Positions 27,190 to 36,479 of a stretch of DNA of 64,000 nt are shown piece by piece; position 1 is the first letter of the stretch; each line of letters opens with the position of its first letter. Origin of the DNA: Fimousia sp045616445. Lineage in GTDB: Bacteria > Bacillota > Clostridia > Lachnospirales > Lachnospiraceae. The stretch lies in the NCBI GenBank assembly GCA_045616445.1, contig JAZLGR010000021.1, positions 26,750 through 90,749 on the forward strand. Direction: 5' to 3'. A program made the position numbers and the translations under genes. A model generated the notes under the pieces. That model searched no databases. It was not told where the DNA came from and was given only the letters and a program-made list of their open reading frames with translations.

Positions 27190-28116
27190 ATGAAATATTT
27201 GGTAATGGGAGCAGGAGGAACCGGTGGTTCCATCGCTGCATATATGAGTAGAGTGGGAATGGATGTCACATTGATTGCCAGAGGACCACATTTGCACGAA
27301 ATCAAGTACCATGGATTGAATGTGAAATCTACCGAACAAAAGCAGTTTAATGTCAGAGTCAAGGTATGTGAGGAACAGGATTACGCAGAGACACCAGATG
27401 TTATTTTTGTCTGTGTGAAGGGATATCAGATCGAGAGTGTCTTGCCGTTCCTTCGCAATATCTCCAATAAGGATACAGTCATTATTCCGGTTTTGAACGG
27501 ATTTGGGATTGCAGACCGCATGGCCGTTCAGATTCCGAATGCAAAGCTCATTGGTGGCCTGATCTATATCACAGCCAACAAACAGGCGCCTGGAACCGTA
27601 CAGCTTCATGGCGACATCTTCCGCATCTTCTTTGGCACCAAGGATGGCAAAACAGACGATCCTGTGCTGATGCAGGTGGCAGCAGATCTTAAGGAAAGTG
27701 GCATTGACGGTGTGTATTCACCGGAAATCGAAAAAGAGATCTTAAAGAAGTTCTCCCTGGTATCTCCTTGGGCAGCCTGCGGCGTTCAGTTTAATATTAC
27801 TGCCAGCGAGATCCAAAAGCCTGGCTACATCAGAAACTTCTATAAAAAGCTGGTTGCAGAGGTGGAAAGCCTTGGAAAAGCAGATGGACTTACGATGGAC
27901 GTGGATGAAGATCTGGTGGAACGCAATTTAGCCATCATCGATGCAGTGGCACCAACAGCCAAAACCTCTCTTCAGAGGGATATTGAAGCCGGAAAACCAT
28001 CCGAGATTAACAATATGATCCTGGATGTGGTTCGAAGAGCAGATATGCTTGGCGTGGAAGTGCCAACCTATAAGCGTGTAGTAGAGAATCCAATCCGCGA
28101 TATGCTGATGCGTTAG
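27190..28116 (+). CDS. 2-dehydropantoate 2-reductase family protein (ApbA/PanE)
   Basis: NAD(P)H-dependent reductase, 308 residues. The Rossmann motif VMGAGGTGGSIA is at 4-15, FVCVKGYQ near 75 fits the nucleotide-binding domain, and SEINNMILDVVRRA near 275 matches the C-terminal ApbA domain (catalytic Lys and substrate-binding Asn/Ser). Ketopantoate reduction for coenzyme A is the classic role, but the family is broad and no other pantothenate genes are near. The ribosome site is weak (CAGGTGATG). Confidence 0.82.
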   Translation: MKYLVMGAGGTGGSIAAYMSRVGMDVTLIARGPHLHEIKYHGLNVKSTEQKQFNVRVKVCEEQDYAETPDVIFVCVKGYQIESVLPFLRNISNKDTVIIPVLNGFGIADRMAVQIPNAKLIGGLIYITANKQAPGTVQLHGDIFRIFFGTKDGKTDDPVLMQVAADLKESGIDGVYSPEIEKEILKKFSLVSPWAACGVQFNITASEIQKPGYIRNFYKKLVAEVESLGKADGLTMDVDEDLVERNLAIIDAVAPTAKTSLQRDIEAGKPSEINNMILDVVRRADMLGVEVPTYKRVVENPIRDMLMR

Positions 28117-28165
28117 CAGAAGCGATGCATGAACCAGATTCATAGATTTTTTCATAACAGATTAA

Positions 28166-28204
28166 AAAATTAGAGCATGGAATCAATCCACGATTCCATG
28201 CTCT
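28166..28204 (-). terminator. Terminator of the cbiMQO operon
   Basis: AGAGCATGGAATC and its exact complement flank a 7-base loop; the minus strand then reads TAATTTTTTAAT. The cbiO stop codon lies inside the stem. It may also weakly end the reductase gene on the plus strand. Confidence 0.82.
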
Positions 28205-28860
28205 TCGTTTATGTTTATGATTCGGTCGCTTAACAGGGCTGCCAGGTCATCGTCATGGGTGGCGAAAATCATGGTTTTTCCTGCCGCTTTTAACTGTTGT
28301 AAGAATGTTTTTAACCAGGCCTGTGACTTCCGGTCAAGTCCAGCCAGAGGCTCATCTAAGATGAGTACATCCGGATTCATGGAAAGAATACAGGCTATCG
28401 CCACTTTTCTTTTTTCGCCGCCACTTAAGTGATACGGTGCCCGGTCTCTAAGATGTTCAATTCCAACAAGGGCGATCACATCTGCAACTCTTTTGTCCAC
28501 TGCTTCCCGTGAAAGTCCCATCTGCATCGGTCCAAAGGCGATTTCCTCTTCCACACTTCCGCAAAAAAGCTGCACATCTGCATTCTGAAATACAAATCCC
28601 ACCTTCTGGTGAAAAGCCTTGGCAAAGATTCGGTCCTTCATGGTCTGGGCACTGATTTTCTTCCCTTCAAAGAGATAATATCCCTCATCGGGATAGAGGA
28701 TGCCGCTTAAAATCTTTAGCAGCGTGGATTTTCCACAGCCATTGGCGCCCTGCAGGGCGATGGTTTCGCCCCTCCTGATATCGAGAGTAATATGTCGAAG
28801 TGCCACGTGTTTGTCGTAAGCGTAGCACACATGGTCAAGTTTGATAACAGATGTATTCAT
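28183..28860 (-). CDS. cbiO: Cobalt ECF transporter ATPase
   Basis: 225 residues, ABC ATPase of an energy-coupling-factor transporter. Walker A GANGCGKST (about 38-46), Q-loop FVFQNADVQLF, signature LSGGEKRKVAIA and Walker B VLILDEPLAG are all present; the Q-loop wording is typical of ECF ATPases. The start overlaps the cbiQ stop as TAATG, so the two are translationally coupled. The stop codon lies inside the terminator stem. Confidence 0.93.
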   Translation of the reverse strand: MNTSVIKLDHVCYAYDKHVALRHITLDIRRGETIALQGANGCGKSTLLKILSGILYPDEGYYLFEGKKISAQTMKDRIFAKAFHQKVGFVFQNADVQLFCGSVEEEIAFGPMQMGLSREAVDKRVADVIALVGIEHLRDRAPYHLSGGEKRKVAIACILSMNPDVLILDEPLAGLDRKSQAWLKTFLQQLKAAGKTMIFATHDDDLAALLSDRIININEEHGIVD

Positions 28861-29669
28861 TAGATCATTCCCTCCAGATAGATAAAAAGTCCAATCAGAC
28901 AGACAAGTAAAAGCACGTAAAGCAGATCCATTCTATGAAAATGTATCTGCCGGTAGGAGTCATATTCTCCGTCAAAGCCACGGCAGATCATAGCCTGGTA
29001 CATTTCCTCAGACATTTCCTGGGATTTCAGGAATGTGACACCTAAGATGCCGGAAAATGCTTTTGCCTTCTCACGGTTTTTGCCGACAGAACGAAGGCGC
29101 AGCGCCTGCAGCATGTTCAGGCAGAGATCGCCCAACAGGACGATATACTTTAAGGTAATGTCGAAGGTTAAGATGAACAGTGACGGGATGTGAAAGGTCC
29201 GCAGACATCCGGTAATCTGGTTCCATGGGCTGGTGACAGATAAGAGCTGTACCAGGGACACAGAGAGAAACACCTTGATGGATACCGTCAGCATGGTTTT
29301 CGGGGAGCCAAGAAAGATGGATGGGAAAAGCAGGAGTAACGATAGCAGGCCAGCCCCTAACGCGGTTCCCACGACCTTTTTGAGCAGTCTTTCCTGTAGC
29401 AGGCAGATGCGTAGGAGCACCCCGGCTAAGATGACATAGGTGAAAAACATATTTTTCGATAATGCCATGAGAAGGATCACCAAAAAGGTGGTAATAAGCT
29501 TAATGGGAACACTGCCGCCAGAAGCAGCAGCGTTCCCATTGTTTCTTATTTTTGCCAAGACTGTGCCGATGGAAAGGATGGTTCTCGTGATAAATCCATC
29601 ACTGTCTTTTGTCGGTATGTAATTTTCACTTTGAAGCATCCATTCTGGAAGTGAGTCTTTCTGGTTCAT
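28860..29669 (-). CDS. cbiQ: Cobalt ECF transporter transmembrane protein
   Basis: 269 residues, about five membrane helices. It is the T-component that couples the ATPase to the substrate-binding subunit. The C-terminal SEEMYQAMICRGFDGE block near 225-240 corresponds to the conserved coupling helix with the Ala-x-x-x-Arg-Gly motif (AMICRG). It is the middle gene of cbiM-cbiQ-cbiO, 25 bases after cbiM. The ribosome site is weak. Confidence 0.9.
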   Translation of the reverse strand: MNQKDSLPEWMLQSENYIPTKDSDGFITRTILSIGTVLAKIRNNGNAAASGGSVPIKLITTFLVILLMALSKNMFFTYVILAGVLLRICLLQERLLKKVVGTALGAGLLSLLLLFPSIFLGSPKTMLTVSIKVFLSVSLVQLLSVTSPWNQITGCLRTFHIPSLFILTFDITLKYIVLLGDLCLNMLQALRLRSVGKNREKAKAFSGILGVTFLKSQEMSEEMYQAMICRGFDGEYDSYRQIHFHRMDLLYVLLLVCLIGLFIYLEGMI

Positions 29670-29694
29670 ATCTAATAGTTTGATGTTCTGATTC

Positions 29695-30696
29695 TTAATT
29701 TAAGGAAAAGTCGAATTTGTCTTTCATCACAGAAGAAATCAGACGGAAGATGATGATGCAGAGTGCAACACCGATGATTGCAGATAAGATATAAGCTGCA
29801 ATATCAGGAATACCGGAGATTGTATAGTCCGGGAAGATGGTGGAAAGCTCGAATCCACTTGTCATACCGGCTGGTGTGTAACCAAGCGCAACACCGCCGC
29901 TTGTGATTTCTGCAATTTCATCTGCGCCCCATTCACCCCATGCAGTTCCTTCTGCAAGAAGTCCGAGTGGTACAGCACAAATCAATACTGCGATCAATGC
30001 GTATAAGGATTTTGCACTGAATTTGCTGGTCTTCTGAACGATTCCTGGTGCGGTTCTTAATACAAAGGCAAAAATAACGGTGGTAAATAATAATTCAGCA
30101 AGACCGAAGATGGTAAGATGACCGACCATCATGGCTGGAATTGCGATTTTTAAACCGTATGGGCAGTAGAGGGCCTGACCTGCTGCGTCAGTAAATAAGG
30201 ATGGCTGGATACCAAACTCAATGGCTGCTGCAAGAGCGGCTGCGTTGATACCACAGTAGGAGCCGATCGCTGCGCCGAGATATTTGCCAGAATCTGATTT
30301 TACCATATTTGAGATGAGTTTATAAACCCCAAAACCTACAAATGGTAATAAAAATGCCATATTGAAGCAGTTTGCACCGAATGCTAAGATTCCACCGTCT
30401 CCAAAGAGCAGTGCCTGGATGAGCAGTGCGATGGTTACCGATATGCAGGCAGCTTCCGGTCCGAGTAACAAAGCGATTAAGGTTCCGCCTACTGCGTGGC
30501 CTGTTGTACCACCAGGAAGAGGAACATTGAACATCATGCCAAGGAATGAGAAGGCAGCGCCAACGCCAAGGAGAGGCATCTTCGCCTTCGGAATTTCAGT
30601 TCTTACTTTTTTGATGGAATAAGCCCAGACAGGAGCCACAGCAACAGTCATGACTGCACATGTCTGAGGACTTAAATAATTTTCAGGTATATGCAT
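29695..30696 (-). CDS. cbiM: Cobalt ECF transporter substrate-binding subunit
   Basis: 333 residues. It begins MHIPENYLSPQTC: the N-terminal Met-His-Ile loop is the metal-binding end of CbiM/NikM proteins. GGTTGHAVGG near residue 65 and FGDGGILAFGANCFNMA near 100 are also conserved. The C-terminal part after a second loop (WGADEIAE, then PDYTISG and a membrane helix) looks like a fused CbiN/PDGLE-type extension, so no separate cbiN is needed. ATG 30696 is preceded by GGGAGG; the Met at 30738 is not used. Nickel rather than cobalt cannot be excluded. No cobalamin riboswitch is visible; an imperfect dyad lies at 30725-30742. Confidence 0.9.
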   Translation of the reverse strand: MHIPENYLSPQTCAVMTVAVAPVWAYSIKKVRTEIPKAKMPLLGVGAAFSFLGMMFNVPLPGGTTGHAVGGTLIALLLGPEAACISVTIALLIQALLFGDGGILAFGANCFNMAFLLPFVGFGVYKLISNMVKSDSGKYLGAAIGSYCGINAAALAAAIEFGIQPSLFTDAAGQALYCPYGLKIAIPAMMVGHLTIFGLAELLFTTVIFAFVLRTAPGIVQKTSKFSAKSLYALIAVLICAVPLGLLAEGTAWGEWGADEIAEITSGGVALGYTPAGMTSGFELSTIFPDYTISGIPDIAAYILSAIIGVALCIIIFRLISSVMKDKFDFSLN

Positions 30697-30802
30697 TTCT
30701 TTTATCCTCCCTTTGATATAAAATATATTTGTGAACACATATTTTTACAAGCATATAATAACAAAGTCAAAATATACCCACAAGCCGGGTAGGGGGTTAC
30801 AA

Positions 30803-31288
30803 ATGAAGGATTTTACCACATTATGTTATATCGAACGGGAGAATCACTATCTGATGCTCCACCGAATCAAGAAAGAAAATGATTTAAATAAAGACAAATG
30901 GATCGGCATCGGCGGTCATTTTGAGAAGGGGGAAAGCCCGGAGGATTGCGTGGTCAGAGAAGTGTATGAGGAGACAGGACTGACATTGAACCAGTATCGC
31001 TTTTGCGGCCTGATCACATTTCTCTCTGATATGAGTACGGAGGAGGAAGCCTCTGAATATATGTGTCTCTTCCATTCGGAAGACTTTTCCGGAGAAATCA
31101 AGGAGTGTGATGAGGGGGCGCTGGAGTGGATCCACAAGAGGGATTTATTTGCCTTAGAGCTCTGGGAAGGAGATAAGATCTTCCTTCGGTTGATGGATGA
31201 GAGAAGGCCATTCTTCTCCTTAAAACTGGTTTATGAACAGGGCACTTTGGTAGAGGCGGTGCTTGATGGTCAGGCACTGGCGATCTAA
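30803..31288 (+). CDS. Nudix hydrolase, MutT/8-oxo-dGTP diphosphatase-like
   Basis: 161 residues. The Nudix box GGHFEKGESPEDCV then VREVYEETGL (about 38-61) follows KWIGIGGH, the pattern of MutX/MutT-like enzymes that clean oxidised nucleotides. The protein starts MKDFTTLCYIERE at ATG 30803, with GGGGG upstream; the in-frame Met at 30731 lies in the intergenic promoter region. It is divergent from cbiM. Confidence 0.85.
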   Translation: MKDFTTLCYIERENHYLMLHRIKKENDLNKDKWIGIGGHFEKGESPEDCVVREVYEETGLTLNQYRFCGLITFLSDMSTEEEASEYMCLFHSEDFSGEIKECDEGALEWIHKRDLFALELWEGDKIFLRLMDERRPFFSLKLVYEQGTLVEAVLDGQALAI

Positions 31289-31408
31289 GCAGACTACGCA
31301 GGGAATATGGCACATTTTTCGAAATATGACGTAGATGTGACGGTTGAAGAGGGGCCTGATATTTGTTAAAATAGAAGAGACGAATAGAAGAGTACAGGAG
31401 AATAGAAT

Positions 31409-31921
31409 ATGGGAAAAAGATCAACAAAGACCAATAAGAATATCTACCAGATTGCACGTGAGAATCTGGAACTGACCAGAAGCAAGGCCAGCGAAAAGAT
31501 GGAGTATATCTCTGCTGACCGTATTGAAAAGATTGAGAGTGAAAAATCACTTCCACATCCAGATGAAATCCTTACCATGGCCAAAGCCTACAAATTTCCG
31601 GGATTATGCAATTATTACTGCTCCCATGAATGTCCGATCGGCGAACAGTATGTGCCAGAGCTTCAGCCAAAGGATTTATCCCAGATCGTATTAGAGATGT
31701 TAGCTTCCCTGAATGCATTAGATAAAGTAAAGGGACGTTTTATTGAGATTACCGTGGATGGTAAGATTACGGAAGATGAATATGAAGACTTTGCATCCAT
31801 TCAGGATGAGCTTCGCAATATCTCCATTTCTGCCAACACATTACAGCTCTGGATCGACCAGATGATCGCAGATGGACAGATTGACGGAGACAAGCTAGAA
31901 CAGGCAAGAAAAAGCAAGTAA
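31409..31921 (+). CDS. XRE-type helix-turn-helix protein
   Basis: 170 residues. The N-terminal half (about 10-60) has the Xre/Cro pattern, with IARENLELTRSKASEKM and DRIEKIESEKSLPHPDEIL. Two Cys in NYYCSHECPIG follow, then an alpha-helical C-terminal half that may mediate dimer or partner contacts. The target is unknown. It is 35 bases before the secreted protein gene and may be cotranscribed with it. Confidence 0.75.
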   Translation: MGKRSTKTNKNIYQIARENLELTRSKASEKMEYISADRIEKIESEKSLPHPDEILTMAKAYKFPGLCNYYCSHECPIGEQYVPELQPKDLSQIVLEMLASLNALDKVKGRFIEITVDGKITEDEYEDFASIQDELRNISISANTLQLWIDQMIADGQIDGDKLEQARKSK

Positions 31922-31956
31922 TATATACATTTCATCAAAGCAAAGGAGTTGAGAAA

Positions 31957-32790
31957 ATGAAAAAAGTAAACGGTAAAGTATTGGCAGTTATGATGGCATG
32001 TATCATGGTTGTCCTCACGATGGTGACACCAGTCAGTGCAGCAGCATCTGTAAAACTCATTGAAGCTGGCTGTGAGACAAAGGATTATGACGTAACTGGC
32101 GACGGTAAGAAGGATAAGTTCTTATACGCAAGTAGCTACGACGATAATGATATGCCATATGGCTATTTTATGGTGAATGGCAAGCGTGCAGGAACATTTA
32201 CCATCGATGAAGAATATTCCGCATTCAGCACATCCCTCATTTCTTTAAAGAATGGCAAGAAATTCCTTCTGGTAGAACACAACTTCAGCGAAGATACACC
32301 AGAATGTGATATCATGGTGTACTCCAAAGGCCAGTTTAAGAAGATTGCAAAAGTCAATGACTGTGTTGGCGATACAAAGTATGGATATGCATTCCGTATT
32401 AAGAAGGCAGCTGCAACGGATAATACAGTGAATTTTGACTGCACCCATGCAAACTACACCTTCGGTGATCTGGTTGTTCGCTATGCTTATACTTACAAAG
32501 ATGGCAAGCTGGTAAAGAAGAGTAGCACAGGTAAGGTAGTTTCTGCTAAAACATCCAAGACATTGAAGTTTACTGCAGCAAAGGCAGTTCCTGCATACAA
32601 ATCTGCAACAAGCAACACCAAGTCCTTCACCATCAAGAAAGACGGTAAGGTTACCATCAGCAAGATTTCCTACACATCTAAAGCTGGTGTCAGAGTATAC
32701 GTGAAATACGGCAAGAAATCTGGATGGGTGAAGTGCTCCAAAGCCATGTATCCTAAGATGTTCAAAGGCGTAAAGTCCAGCTATTTCTAG
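31957..32790 (+). CDS. Secreted protein of unknown function, SH3-like C-terminus
   Basis: 277 residues. A clear signal peptide (Lys-rich start, hydrophobic core about 9-25, cleavage after VSA near 28) is followed by a beta-rich region and a Lys/Ser-rich C-terminal part (VRVYVKYGKKSGWVK), which resembles a bacterial SH3-like wall-binding module. AAAGGAG precedes the start. I do not recognise an enzyme family. The next gene begins 13 bases later. Confidence 0.7.
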   Translation: MKKVNGKVLAVMMACIMVVLTMVTPVSAAASVKLIEAGCETKDYDVTGDGKKDKFLYASSYDDNDMPYGYFMVNGKRAGTFTIDEEYSAFSTSLISLKNGKKFLLVEHNFSEDTPECDIMVYSKGQFKKIAKVNDCVGDTKYGYAFRIKKAAATDNTVNFDCTHANYTFGDLVVRYAYTYKDGKLVKKSSTGKVVSAKTSKTLKFTAAKAVPAYKSATSNTKSFTIKKDGKVTISKISYTSKAGVRVYVKYGKKSGWVKCSKAMYPKMFKGVKSSYF

Positions 32791-32803
32791 AATAGGAAGC
32801 GAT

Positions 32804-33475
32804 ATGAAGATTAACATAAATAACGTAGAACTATATTATGAAGTCCATGGCGATGGACAGCCTATGATTTTAGTCCATGGCAATGGAGAAGATCATACCA
32901 TCTTTGACAAGGCAGTGGAAGTGTTATCAAAACGCTATACCTGCTATATCGTGGACAGCCGCGGCCATGGCAAAAGCTCCAAAATCAGAGAATTCCATTA
33001 TCAGGATATGGCAGATGACATGGTAGCATTCATGGATGCCTTAGATCTTCGCGATGTCATCTTCTATGGTTTTAGTGACGGTGGAATCATAGGACTTTTG
33101 GTTGCCATGAACACAGATCGTCTTTCACACCTCATCGTAAGCGGTGCCAATATCCACCCGTTCGGTGTCAGCGAAAGGCTTTACAAATCCATGCGGTTTT
33201 TCAACCGCTTTATGCGTGATCCGAAGGTGACATTGATGCTTGCGGAACCGATGATCTCCAAAAGCATGCTTGCGAACATTAAAGTACCAACCCTGGTGCT
33301 TGCCGGGGAGCATGACGTGATCTTAGAAGATCATACAAGACACTTCGCGGCCCTGATTCCGAATGCGAAATGCCGCATATTAAAAGGCGAGGGCCATGGC
33401 AGCTACATCGTTCATAAGAAACGAATTGCAACCCTGATCCTCACCTACTTAAAGTATATGGAAGACCATGACTAG
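32804..33475 (+). CDS. Alpha/beta hydrolase
   Basis: 223 residues. Oxyanion motif LVHGNGEDH near residue 23, nucleophile elbow GFSDGG near 88, Asp in GEHDVI near 168 and His in GEGHGSY near 195 make a full catalytic triad. It is somewhat short because the lid region is small. The substrate is unknown. Its 3' end overlaps the convergent Nudix gene by 4 bases, and no terminator fits between them. Confidence 0.88.
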   Translation: MKININNVELYYEVHGDGQPMILVHGNGEDHTIFDKAVEVLSKRYTCYIVDSRGHGKSSKIREFHYQDMADDMVAFMDALDLRDVIFYGFSDGGIIGLLVAMNTDRLSHLIVSGANIHPFGVSERLYKSMRFFNRFMRDPKVTLMLAEPMISKSMLANIKVPTLVLAGEHDVILEDHTRHFAALIPNAKCRILKGEGHGSYIVHKKRIATLILTYLKYMEDHD

Positions 33476-34077
33476 GCATGTTCTCCACGCAGTAATTTCA
33501 GATTATTATAAATGAGCTTTGCAGTCAGCCCCCAGATGATGTGGCCTTTGTAGCGGTAAAAATGTACGGCATATTGCCCCACGCTCCATGGATAGTTCTT
33601 TCCTCCTGGCACATCGTCATATGGAAAGTCCTTAGATGGTATGTTCATGAGCTGATTGTAGTAGATCTCCGGCTCATTGTTTAAAAAATATGACAATGGT
33701 ACGGTGAACACCTCAGCAACCTCATCGGTACTGAAGCTTCCTTCGTAGTCAAGGAGCTCTCCGAGGAATGGTTCGATGCGAAGCTTCGCGTTATTGACAA
33801 CATAATCAAGACCACCAAAGATATGAACCTGTGACGGAGCGATCAAAAGCTCCTCGCAGGTTTCTCTGATTGCACCTTCTTTTGCAGTTTCGTCTGCCTC
33901 CACACGGCCGCCCGGGAAACAGATCTCACCCGGCTGTCTTCTTAAGTTCCCGGAACGCACTTCAAAGAGAACGTGATAGCCGTCTTCTTTTTTGATCAGC
34001 GGAATGACAACAGCGCTTAACCGTTCCTTTTCCAATTCAATTCTATGAGGGGTATAATTACTCAAATGCTCAAACAT
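33472..34077 (-). CDS. Nudix hydrolase, CoA pyrophosphatase-like (NudL)
   Basis: 201 residues. LRRQPGEICFPGGRVE with the Nudix box GGRVEADETAKEGA and IRETCEELLI (about 52-82) matches the CoA-diphosphatase group, which has an extra conserved stretch just before the box. It probably hydrolyses CoA or oxidised CoA. Single gene, convergent with the hydrolase on the plus strand. Confidence 0.85.
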   Translation of the reverse strand: MFEHLSNYTPHRIELEKERLSAVVIPLIKKEDGYHVLFEVRSGNLRRQPGEICFPGGRVEADETAKEGAIRETCEELLIAPSQVHIFGGLDYVVNNAKLRIEPFLGELLDYEGSFSTDEVAEVFTVPLSYFLNNEPEIYYNQLMNIPSKDFPYDDVPGGKNYPWSVGQYAVHFYRYKGHIIWGLTAKLIYNNLKLLRGEHA

Positions 34078-34119
34078 AGTCTAGTTAATTCTCCTGATTT
34101 TTGTTATAATAATATAATT

Positions 34120-34134
34120 GAATATACTATATTC
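34120..34134. promoter_or_regulatory. 15-bp palindrome upstream of metY
   Basis: GAATATACTATATTC is a perfect 7-1-7 dyad about 65 bases before metY. A second inverted repeat, CATAAGTA with TACTTATG, lies near 34159-34181. One or both may be operators for a sulfur-metabolism regulator; the regulator is not identified. Confidence 0.45.
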
Positions 34135-34199
34135 TAAATAAAAACGCCAATAATATTACATAAGTATTCTACTACTTATGGCAGGAAAGGAAAATAGAA

Positions 34200-35483
34200 A
34201 TGAGCAATTACAAAATCAATACAAAGTGTGTTCAGGCAGGTTATACTCCAGGTAACGGAGAACCTCGTCAGATCCCAATTGTACAGTCAACAACATTCAA
34301 ATATGCATCAAGCGAAGCTATGGGTCAGTTATTCGACTTAGAAGCAGAAGGTTACTTCTACACACGTCTTCAGAACCCAACCAATGACTATGTTGCAGCG
34401 AAAATCGCAGAATTAGAAGGCGGAACAGCAGCAATGCTTACTTCCTCCGGACAGGCAGCCAACTTCTTCGCATTATTCAACGTTTGTGAATGTGGCAGCC
34501 ACATCGTAGCATCCTCTTCTATCTACGGCGGAACCTTCAACTTAATCTCTGTTACGATGGCAAAGATGGGAATCGACGTAACATTTGTCTCCCCAACAGC
34601 AACAGAAGAAGAATTAGATGCAGCATTCCAGGACAATACAAGAGCAATGTTCGGTGAAACCATTGCCAACCCAGCACTGACTGTATTAGATATCGAATTA
34701 TTCGCTAAGGTTGCACACAAACACGGTGTACCATTAATCATTGATAACACATTCCCAACACCAGTAAACTGTCGTCCAATCGAATGGGGTGCAGACATCG
34801 TTACACACTCCACAACAAAATATATGGATGGACATGGTGCAGCAGTAGGTGGCGCAATCGTTGACTCCGGTAACTTCGACTGGATGGCACACGCAGACAA
34901 GTTCCCAGGACTCTGCACACCAGACGATTCCTACCACGGCATCACATACGCTGAAAAATTCGGCAAGGAAGGCGCATTCATTACAAAATGTACCGCTCAG
35001 CTTATGCGTGACTTCGGATGTATCCAGTCTCCACAGCATGCATTCTACTTAAATCTTGGTTTGGAATCCTTACATGTTCGTATGCCAAGACACGTTGAGA
35101 ACGGCCAGGCTGTTGCAGAATTCTTAAATGCACATGAAAAAGTAGAAAAGGTAAACTACTCTGGTCTTCCAGGAGATCCATACTACGAAGTAGCACAGAA
35201 GTACCTTCCAAACGGCGGTTGTGGTGTAGTATCCTTCATCATCAAGGGCGGACGTCCGGCAGCAGAAAAATTCATGGCTGGATTAAAGCTTGCTGCAATC
35301 GAAACACATGTAGCAGATGCTAGAACATGCTGCTTAAACCCAGCAACATCCACACATCGTCAGATGACAGAAGAACAGCTTGAAGAAGCAGGCGTACCAG
35401 CAGGATTGGTTCGTATGTCCTGCGGTTTAGAAGATAAAGAAGATTTAATTGCCGATATTGCACAGGCATTAGCAGAAGTTTAA
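34200..35483 (+). CDS. metY: O-acetylhomoserine sulfhydrylase
   Basis: A PLP enzyme that makes homocysteine from O-acetylhomoserine and sulfide (methionine synthesis or sulfur salvage). The 427 residues are typical for MetY, which is longer than MetB or MetC. The N-terminal TRLQNPTND, SSGQAANFFA near 82 and the PLP-binding Lys in HSTTKYMDGHG near 205 are visible. GGAAAGG precedes the start. The next gene follows after 26 bases. Confidence 0.93.
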   Translation: MSNYKINTKCVQAGYTPGNGEPRQIPIVQSTTFKYASSEAMGQLFDLEAEGYFYTRLQNPTNDYVAAKIAELEGGTAAMLTSSGQAANFFALFNVCECGSHIVASSSIYGGTFNLISVTMAKMGIDVTFVSPTATEEELDAAFQDNTRAMFGETIANPALTVLDIELFAKVAHKHGVPLIIDNTFPTPVNCRPIEWGADIVTHSTTKYMDGHGAAVGGAIVDSGNFDWMAHADKFPGLCTPDDSYHGITYAEKFGKEGAFITKCTAQLMRDFGCIQSPQHAFYLNLGLESLHVRMPRHVENGQAVAEFLNAHEKVEKVNYSGLPGDPYYEVAQKYLPNGGCGVVSFIIKGGRPAAEKFMAGLKLAAIETHVADARTCCLNPATSTHRQMTEEQLEEAGVPAGLVRMSCGLEDKEDLIADIAQALAEV

Positions 35484-35509
35484 TTGTTGTAAGCAAAATA
35501 GGAGGAGTT

Positions 35510-36451
35510 ATGAATACTACTTTGGTAATCATGGCCGCCGGGATCGGATCCCGTTTTGGCGGTGGAATCAAACAGCTTGAGCCAGTAGGGAGAAATGGCG
35601 AGATTATCATGGATTATTCCATTCATGATGCAATCGAAGCGGGATTTAACAAGATTATTTTTATCATCCGTAAGGATATTGAAGCAGATTTCATGGAAGT
35701 CATTGGGGAACGAATTGAAAAGGTATGTGCTGATTTAGGGGTAGCAGTTGCATATGCGTTCCAGGATCCTGAAGATCTTCCGAATGGAATCAAAAAACCT
35801 GTGGAACGAACAAAACCATGGGGAACCGGACATGCAGTGTTAGCATGCAGAGATATCTTAAAAGAACCATTTGCTGTCATTAATGCAGATGACTACTATG
35901 GCAAGGAAGCATTTGTCAAGATCCATGACTTCCTCATGGATTACACACCAGAACGAGGCAATGCATTCTCCATGGCAGGCTTCATTATGAAGAACACATT
36001 AAGCGATAACGGCGGTGTAACAAGAGGTGTCTGCAAGGTGGATGACAATGGTTATCTGACCGGCGTGGATGAAACCCACAACATCGTCAAAACAGCAGAG
36101 GGAGCAGCAGTGGACAGGGATGGCGCCCTTGATCCGATCGATGCAGATTCCTACGTATCCATGAATATGTGGGGACTGACTCCTGAATACATGGAACTTT
36201 TAAAAGAAGGATTTGTGGCATTCTTTGACCGTGTTGGAACACAGGAATGCAAAGCAGAATATCTGCTTCCAATTCACATTGATGAGCTGTTACAGGCGGG
36301 CAAAGTAACGGTTCAGGTACTTGACACACAGGATAAGTGGTTTGGTGTAACCTACAAAGAGGATAAGGATGTGGTTGTAGCGTCCTTTGCCAAACTGTTA
36401 GATGATGGTGTATATAAGGAAAATCTTTTCTCTGATCTGACTGCAAAATAA
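35510..36451 (+). CDS. Sugar-phosphate nucleotidyltransferase family protein
   Basis: 313 residues. The N-terminal VIMAAGIGSRFGGGIKQLEP (about 6-25) is the NTP-binding loop of the NTP-transferase family, with Lys in position to bind substrate. INADDYYG near 123 holds the metal-binding Asp. It activates a sugar phosphate or similar molecule with an NTP; the substrate is unclear. AGGAGG precedes the ATG. It may share a transcript with metY and trkA. Confidence 0.85.
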   Translation: MNTTLVIMAAGIGSRFGGGIKQLEPVGRNGEIIMDYSIHDAIEAGFNKIIFIIRKDIEADFMEVIGERIEKVCADLGVAVAYAFQDPEDLPNGIKKPVERTKPWGTGHAVLACRDILKEPFAVINADDYYGKEAFVKIHDFLMDYTPERGNAFSMAGFIMKNTLSDNGGVTRGVCKVDDNGYLTGVDETHNIVKTAEGAAVDRDGALDPIDADSYVSMNMWGLTPEYMELLKEGFVAFFDRVGTQECKAEYLLPIHIDELLQAGKVTVQVLDTQDKWFGVTYKEDKDVVVASFAKLLDDGVYKENLFSDLTAK

Positions 36452-36479
36452 CAAATTACTTAATAATGGAGATGTTATT

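Noticed and set aside
30697..30802. Cobalamin riboswitch before cbiM
   Set aside because: The leader is too short and lacks the B12-box; only an imperfect dyad is present.
34078..34199. SAM riboswitch or T-box before metY
   Set aside because: No terminator, K-turn pattern or T-box sequence is visible in about 120 bases.
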